Shown here: piece by piece, positions 7,089-10,232 of the stretch
How the letters are laid out: every line of letters begins with the position of its first letter
Position numbering within the stretch: the first letter of the stretch is position 1
NCBI GenBank assembly: GCA_028282185.1
Contig: JANQIJ010000082.1
Span: forward strand, 1-10,232
Reading direction: 5' to 3'
DNA length: 10,232 nucleotides
Source: Rhodospirillales bacterium
Lineage (GTDB): Bacteria; Pseudomonadota; Alphaproteobacteria; Rhodospirillales; Casp-alpha2
Position numbers and translations under genes: made by a program
Notes under the pieces: generated by a model
The model's input: the letters and a program-made list of their open reading frames with translations, nothing else
Databases searched by the model: none
Told to the model about the DNA's origin: nothing

Positions 7089-7694
7089 ATGCGCAAGGCC
7101 CTGAAAATCGCCCATACGCTCGCGACCTGCGGCATCATCGGCGGGCTGTTCGCCTATATGCTGCTTCTCGTCGCCGCACCGCAAGGAACCCCCGTTGCCT
7201 ACGCCGACTTGCGCGGCAACATCGCCCTGATCAGCAATGTCATCCTGGTCCCGTCGCTTGGAATCGCGCTGGTCTCTGGCCTGCTCGCCATGGCCGTGCA
7301 CCGGCCCTTCCTGGACAAGCGCTGGGCCTGGGTCAAGGCGGCGATGGGCATTCTCATGTTCAAGGCCGTGCTGACCGTCGTCGGCTCCAAAGCCGATTAC
7401 GCGGCCGCCCTCTCAGCCAAGATCGTCGCCGGCACGGCGCCGGCGGATGCGCTTGAAACGGCGCTCGCCCATGAATGGCAGGCGCTCTGGACCGTCCTCG
7501 CCCTTTCCGTCGCCAATGTCGTCCTTGGCGTTTGGCGCCCGCGCCTGAAACGTGCCCATAAGACCGTGTCTACGGACCGGCCGTCCCTGACCACCCAAGC
7601 GGCGGGTTCGGCCCACGGAAAACCGGTCGCCGAACCATTGCTCGACGAGCAACGACCGTCGGACAATAGCGCGGTCGCCCGCTACGGAAGTTGA
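7089..7694 (+). CDS. four-helix integral membrane protein, probably DUF2269 family
   Basis: A 201-residue protein with four predicted membrane helices at about 7-29, 44-70, 78-98 and 129-149, and a polar C-terminal tail from about 152 (RLKRAHKTV onward) likely on the cytoplasmic side. The opening LKIAHTLATCGIIGGLFAYM (5-24), with a histidine in the first helix, and the WAWVKAAMGILMFK segment (79-92) resemble DUF2269-type predicted membrane proteins, for which I know no established function. The ATG at 7089 has a GGGGAA ribosome site at 7079-7084. The 205 bases before it hold no gene I accept; a TAGACT hexamer at 7016-7021 could be a -10 element but has no good -35. Family assignment is by eye and moderate; that it is a real membrane protein gene is clear. 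Confidence 0.72.
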   Translation: MRKALKIAHTLATCGIIGGLFAYMLLLVAAPQGTPVAYADLRGNIALISNVILVPSLGIALVSGLLAMAVHRPFLDKRWAWVKAAMGILMFKAVLTVVGSKADYAAALSAKIVAGTAPADALETALAHEWQALWTVLALSVANVVLGVWRPRLKRAHKTVSTDRPSLTTQAAGSAHGKPVAEPLLDEQRPSDNSAVARYGS

Positions 7695-7973
7695 GGCACC
7701 CGGGGCGGCTCCGATGCAACACGGGAGGACGGCGGCGACGCGGAAGCCCGGGACCGCGGCAGATATCCGCCGGCGGCATTGTGGCGCCGTTCCGCGCCCC
7801 CGCGCGGGTATATCAACGTTGAAGGGTTCGATTGTTCTTGCCCGCCGGGCAGAGGGTGGTGGAGGTGAGAGGAGGAACCTCGAACCGGAACCCAGACCGC
7901 GACCGCGCCCCGGCGACCGTTCGCCGCCCCGTCGGAGCGGTTGAGCGAAGCGAAATCCGCGCGAGACAAGAAA
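7695..7973. other. gene-free stretch between the DUF2269-like gene and the tRNA
   Basis: I see no credible gene on either strand; frames open here are Arg/Pro-rich and lack ribosome sites. Two inverted repeats are present: TGCCC/GGGCA around GCC at 7839-7851, and CCGCCCC/GGAGCGG around GTC at 7924-7940 (one G-T pair in the minus-strand RNA). The second lies 33 bases past the tRNA 3' end and could help end tRNA transcription, but it has no T-run. Confidence 0.5.
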
Positions 7974-8049
<76 letters not shown>

Positions 8050-8233
8050 ATTGTCCGCAGCCCAAAGAGCCAGTCGGACAGCGAACGGGGGATGGCCCCC
8101 TTTCCGGGAGGCGGGATAATGGTCTTGGTCCCGCGGCCTGTCAAGCCGGGCATGATGGGGAGAAACCCTTGCCCTGGCATAAGCTTGTGCATAGGTTTGA
8201 CCCGTTCAAAGCCCGCCGCATTCGGAGACCCCT

Positions 8234-8533
8234 ATGGACGTCATCACCGGCCCGATCTTCACCATCCTGCTGATCGCCCTGGACCTGTACATGTGGGTCG
8301 TGATCATCGGCGTGATCCTGAGCTGGCTGGTCACCTTCAACGTGGTCAATACGTCGAACCGCCTGGTCTATATGATCGGCGACTTCTGCTACCGGGCGAC
8401 GGAACCGCTGCTCGGCCGCATCCGGGGGTTTCTACCCAACCTGGGCGGATTGGACATCTCGCCGGTGATCCTGATCCTCGGGATCATCTTCTTGAAGGAA
8501 TTCCTGATCCGTCTGGCGCAGAGAATCGCCTGA
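8234..8533 (+). CDS. yggT: YggT family membrane protein
   Basis: A 99-residue protein with two hydrophobic segments, at about 7-35 (ILLIALDLYMWVVIIGVILS) and 76-92 (ISPVILILGIIFLKEFL), separated by a polar region with the YggT motif YRATEPLLGRIRGFLPNLGG (54-73). Family members are small inner-membrane proteins of unclear molecular function, linked in other bacteria to osmotic stress and, in relatives of plastid YlmG, to cell division or membrane organisation. The ATG at 8234 has a GGAG ribosome site at 8224-8227. In many proteobacteria yggT precedes a DUF167 (yggU) gene; here it does not, and the next gene is a csp about 260 bases on. A weak TTGCCC (8169-8174)/TAGGTT (8192-8197) pair could be its promoter. 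Confidence 0.93.
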   Translation: MDVITGPIFTILLIALDLYMWVVIIGVILSWLVTFNVVNTSNRLVYMIGDFCYRATEPLLGRIRGFLPNLGGLDISPVILILGIIFLKEFLIRLAQRIA

Positions 8534-8563
8534 CCCTGCGCCTTGGACGACCGCCGGTTTCAG

Positions 8564-8592
8564 TTGCCTTTCTCTGCCTTCCGTATGATAGT
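8564..8592 (+). promoter_or_regulatory. candidate promoter of the csp gene
   Basis: TTGCCT at 8564-8569 (4 of 6) and GATAGT at 8587-8592 (4 of 6) are 17 bases apart, overlapping a TATGATAGT run. Start near 8599 would leave a leader of about 195 bases, as is common for cold-induced csp genes. Consensus match only. Confidence 0.35.
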
Positions 8593-8598
8593 GCTAAG

Positions 8599-8795
8599 GC
8601 GCTGTAACGCATCACCGTTTGTTCGGGCGCACGACGACGTGCCATGCCACGGAAATCGTGCGTTGGAATGGTTTGGCGGCGGCGCCGACCCGGCCGGGCG
8701 GGCGCCGTTCGGCGGTCGAACTCGGTCTGGGTCCAAGAAGAAGGCAATGTACCGAAGAGGCCCGTTACCTCTTTATAAAAGGAAGTTGAGAAACG
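8599..8795 (+). promoter_or_regulatory. long structured 5' leader of the csp gene
   Basis: No gene fits this stretch. It holds three inverted repeats: (1) CGCACGA 8628-8634 with TCGTGCG 8656-8662, enclosing an inner CGTG/CACG stem (8638-8641, 8648-8651); (2) CGGCGCC 8680-8686 with GGCGCCG 8701-8707 around a CCCGGCCGGG palindrome; (3) AAGAGG 8755-8760 with CCTCTT 8768-8773, loop CCCGTTA, ending six bases before the AAGGA ribosome site (8779-8783). Long folded leaders control cspA-type messages by temperature; that this one does so is inference. Confidence 0.45.
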
Positions 8796-9005
8796 ATGCC
8801 TACTGGAACCGTCAAGTGGTTCAACGTGACCAAGGGATATGGCTTCATTACGCCCGACGAGGGCGGCAAAGACGCCTTCGTGCACATCTCGGCGGTCCGG
8901 GATTCAGGTATGGAATCCCTGGCCGAGGGACAGAAGCTCGAATTCGAATTGGTGCCTGGGCGCGATGGCCGCGAAGCGGCGGCCAATCTTAAGGCCGTCG
9001 AGTAA
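8796..9005 (+). CDS. cspA: cold-shock domain protein, CspA family
   Basis: A 69-residue single cold-shock domain. It binds single-stranded RNA or DNA and acts as an RNA chaperone in the cytoplasm. Landmarks are GTVKWFNVTKGYGFI (4-18), containing the RNP1-like KGYGFI, and DAFVHIS (26-32), the RNP2-like motif; these carry the aromatic residues that stack on bases. Length is that of typical CspA proteins. The ATG at 8796 is preceded by AAGGA at 8779-8783, twelve bases away and rather distant. The long leader upstream suggests post-transcriptional control. Which paralogue this is, and whether it is cold-induced, cannot be told here. Confidence 0.97.
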   Translation: MPTGTVKWFNVTKGYGFITPDEGGKDAFVHISAVRDSGMESLAEGQKLEFELVPGRDGREAAANLKAVE

Positions 9006-9079
9006 CAGGCACCGTCAAGGACACCTGCGGGCCAAGGGCGAGCCGCGACGTGACCTTGATTCGGCCGACCTGAGATCCC

Positions 9080-9095
9080 GCCGCCCCGGGGCGGC
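9080..9095. terminator. perfect GC palindrome after csp, possible terminator stem
   Basis: GCCGCCCCGGGGCGGC is a perfect 16-base palindrome, 75 bases after the csp stop and 120 bases before the next gene. It could fold in RNA and slow or end transcription, but there is no T-run, so a standard intrinsic terminator is not supported. The rest of 9006-9215 shows nothing else. Confidence 0.3.
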
Positions 9096-9215
9096 TGGTC
9101 GCCAGTGTCTGACGCTGGCTCACTTGGTGACGCAGCGCCCGATCGAGCGGCACGGCGGTGTCGTACCCTTCGCCGAGCAATCGGTGGCCCGGCGTTTCGA
9201 AAAGGACACTACGTG

Positions 9216-9437
9216 ATGACACGCGACCTCTATCCCGTCGCCTGCCCCCGCTGCGGCGAAGCGCAGAACTCCCTGCCCGGCGCCTTCGACCCGGATCGCA
9301 ACCCTTTCGGCCCGGTCAGTTGCATGGTTTGCGGCCACGAATTCTCTCGCGAAGAGTACCTGGCGGGCCTGGCGGACGTTGCCACGTGCCGCGCTGGAGG
9401 CACCGCAGCCAACGTGGTGCCCCTGCGGCGGAACTGA
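9216..9437 (+). CDS. small protein with two CxxC pairs (zinc-ribbon-like), function unknown
   Basis: A 73-residue protein I do not recognise. Two knuckles, CPRC (10-13) and CMVC (36-39), each followed by Gly, are spaced by 22 residues, the layout of a zinc ribbon; between them lies a loop rich in Asp, Pro and Phe (LPGAFDPDRNPFGPVSCM). The second knuckle leads into GHEFSREEYLAGLA, a likely short helix. A fifth cysteine is at 58. There is no signal peptide or membrane segment. The start is ATG 9216, or the adjacent in-frame GTG 9213; AAGGA at 9202-9206 is a good ribosome site for either. The frame is open to an ATG at 9105, but that segment is Arg/Ala-rich and has no ribosome site. It lies on the same strand as csp, 210 bases downstream. 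A nucleic-acid or protein-binding role is a guess. Confidence 0.65.
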   Translation: MTRDLYPVACPRCGEAQNSLPGAFDPDRNPFGPVSCMVCGHEFSREEYLAGLADVATCRAGGTAANVVPLRRN

Positions 9438-9760
9438 CCGCGTCGGGCGCCCCGCCTCCTCCATCCGTCAACCGGACCATCGATATCCCCGGCAGCCTGA
9501 GCGGCACGCATATGGCCCGCGCCCTTGATCTAACTTATCCGCGCCACGGGCGATTGGCGCAAGGCAATGATGCTGTGGCACGCCGACGGCGTTAGTGCGT
9601 ATCGCGTTTAATTGAATCGCTGAGACGCCGCTTCCGGTTCGCCGGCTGGGAAGGCCGGCTCCCGGGGCCACGGGATGTCCCCGTATAAATCTGACCGCCC
9701 CCCCGGCGACCCCCGGGGATACCCCACATCGCCTTCACCTCATTCTCCTGGCCTAAACAC
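9438..9760. other. gene-free stretch between the zinc-ribbon gene and the exporter
   Basis: No convincing gene on either strand. It contains a C7 run (9698-9704) and a cluster of inverted repeats at 9641-9725, described separately. No T-tailed terminator is seen for the exporter gene, which ends at 9761. Confidence 0.5.
9541..9725 (-). repeat. inverted-repeat cluster and possible degraded REP-associated transposase start
   Basis: Three inverted repeats follow each other: GCCGGC 9641-9646 with GCCGGC 9654-9659; ACGGG 9670-9674 with CCCGT 9680-9684; GGGG 9715-9718 with CCCC 9722-9725. On the minus strand the segment reads GGTCAGATTTATACGGGGAC (9694-9675), a phrase I associate with repeats near REP-linked (RAYT/Y1) transposases. 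Below it, a minus-strand frame reads NAVGVPQHH at about 9588-9562, resembling the VGVPHH near the start of such transposases; the expected RGNRR that follows appears only with frame changes. This is by-eye recall, so low confidence. Confidence 0.28.
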
Positions 9761-10232
9761 CTAGTTCCGCCGCACCAAGGCCAGGCCAATGCCCGCCAGT
9801 ATAAGGAACCCGCCGGTCAGACGATTGCGCAGTTTCACCGCCGAACGACCGGCAAACCGACGGCCGATGCGCCCGGCCATCAGGGCATAGGCCGAATCCA
9901 GAGTCATGGCGATCATCAGAAACGTCGGACAGAGCAACCACAATTGAGGCCCCGACGGCAAGGCCGGGTCCATGAATTGGGGAAAAAAGGCGACGTAAAA
10001 ACCCAAGACCTTGGGGTTGGTCCAACTGACGAACACGGCCTGCCAAAACCGGCGCTGCGCCGATCCCGCAGGCGGCTCCGCGTTGGCGTCTTCGTCGACC
10101 GGGGCGCGCAATGCTTGAACCCCTAGGAACAGGAGATAGGCAACCCCCGCCCAGCGCAAAACCTCGAACCATTCGGCGAGGAAGACCATGAACGACGTCA
10201 GGCCCAGGCCGACGATCATGAGTTGCTGGGCC
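9761..10232 (-). CDS. LysE/RhtB-family amino-acid exporter, 5' end outside window
   Basis: The minus-strand frame is open from the window edge (10231) to a TAG at 9763-9761, giving about 156 residues; LysE/RhtB proteins are usually about 205, so roughly 50 N-terminal residues are missing. The internal ATG at 10219 is therefore unlikely to be the start. The family expels amino acids or homoserine lactone-like molecules through the inner membrane. Matching segments are FEVLRWAGVAYLLFLGVQAL (the typical AGxxYLxxLG helix), FWQAVFVSWTNPKVLGFYVA and FFPQF (the NPKxxxFxxxFFPQF signature), a hydrophobic segment LWLLCPTFLMIAM, and a final helix LTGGFLILAGIGLAL. The substrate cannot be inferred. Its upstream region is outside the window. 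Confidence 0.9.
   Translation of the reverse strand, partial: AQQLMIVGLGLTSFMVFLAEWFEVLRWAGVAYLLFLGVQALRAPVDEDANAEPPAGSAQRRFWQAVFVSWTNPKVLGFYVAFFPQFMDPALPSGPQLWLLCPTFLMIAMTLDSAYALMAGRIGRRFAGRSAVKLRNRLTGGFLILAGIGLALVRRN

Noticed and set aside
8086..8103. GGGGG-ATGG-CCCCC-TTT as a terminator
   Set aside because: The stem is only five pairs, the T-run is three bases, and no plus-strand gene ends nearby. Probably chance in GC-rich DNA.
8484..8885. 133-codon minus-strand frame covering the csp leader
   Set aside because: It runs antisense into the cold-shock gene and yggT, is Arg-rich, and has no ribosome site or recognisable motif.
9592..9789. Minus-strand 65-codon frame containing ENEVKAMWGIPGGRRGG
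   Set aside because: It begins inside the end of the exporter gene and crosses the inverted-repeat cluster; the coding character is poor, so I treat the area as repeat or relic.

Overview
The window is GC-rich, with GC-biased third codon positions, tightly packed genes on both strands and alphaproteobacterial gene families. It looks like ordinary chromosome from an alphaproteobacterium, plausibly Rhodospirillales-like; that placement is an inference from composition and gene families. I see no phage genes, CRISPR array, intact transposase or toxin-antitoxin pair, and I do not see a clear new multi-gene system.

Layout. Positions 1-237 (-) hold the start of a PIG-L/LmbE-type deacetylase. It is divergent from a multi-pass GT-C-like glycosyltransferase (368-1768, +), so the pair may act on a cell-surface glycan. 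Next comes an operon on the minus strand, a ProX-like substrate-binding protein (2649-3662) followed by a ProW-like permease (1770-2633), for uptake of glycine betaine or another quaternary amine. No ATPase gene (proV) is adjacent. Divergent from proX is a class III (CaiB/Frc-type) CoA-transferase (3856-5049, +). A small pterin-4a-carbinolamine dehydratase (5074-5361, -) lies back to back with a zincin-type metallopeptidase (5417-5827, +), which is followed by an MscS-type mechanosensitive channel (5921-6883, +) and a four-helix membrane protein, probably DUF2269 (7089-7694, +).

The right part carries a tRNA-Ala(CGC) with encoded CCA on the minus strand (7974-8049), a YggT-family membrane protein (8234-8533), a CspA-type cold-shock protein (8796-9005) with a long leader containing three inverted repeats, and an unrecognised 73-residue protein with two CxxC pairs (9216-9437). 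A gene-free stretch (9438-9760) holds a cluster of inverted repeats and possibly the relic of a REP-associated transposase. The window ends inside a LysE/RhtB-type exporter (9761-10232, -, 5' end missing).

The genes form small independent units. A loose stress theme (compatible-solute uptake, osmotic channel, cold-shock protein) is visible, but nothing shows that these units are regulated together. The observations most worth following are the ATPase-less proXW next to a CoA-transferase, the structured csp leader with the zinc-ribbon gene downstream, and the repeat/transposase-relic region.
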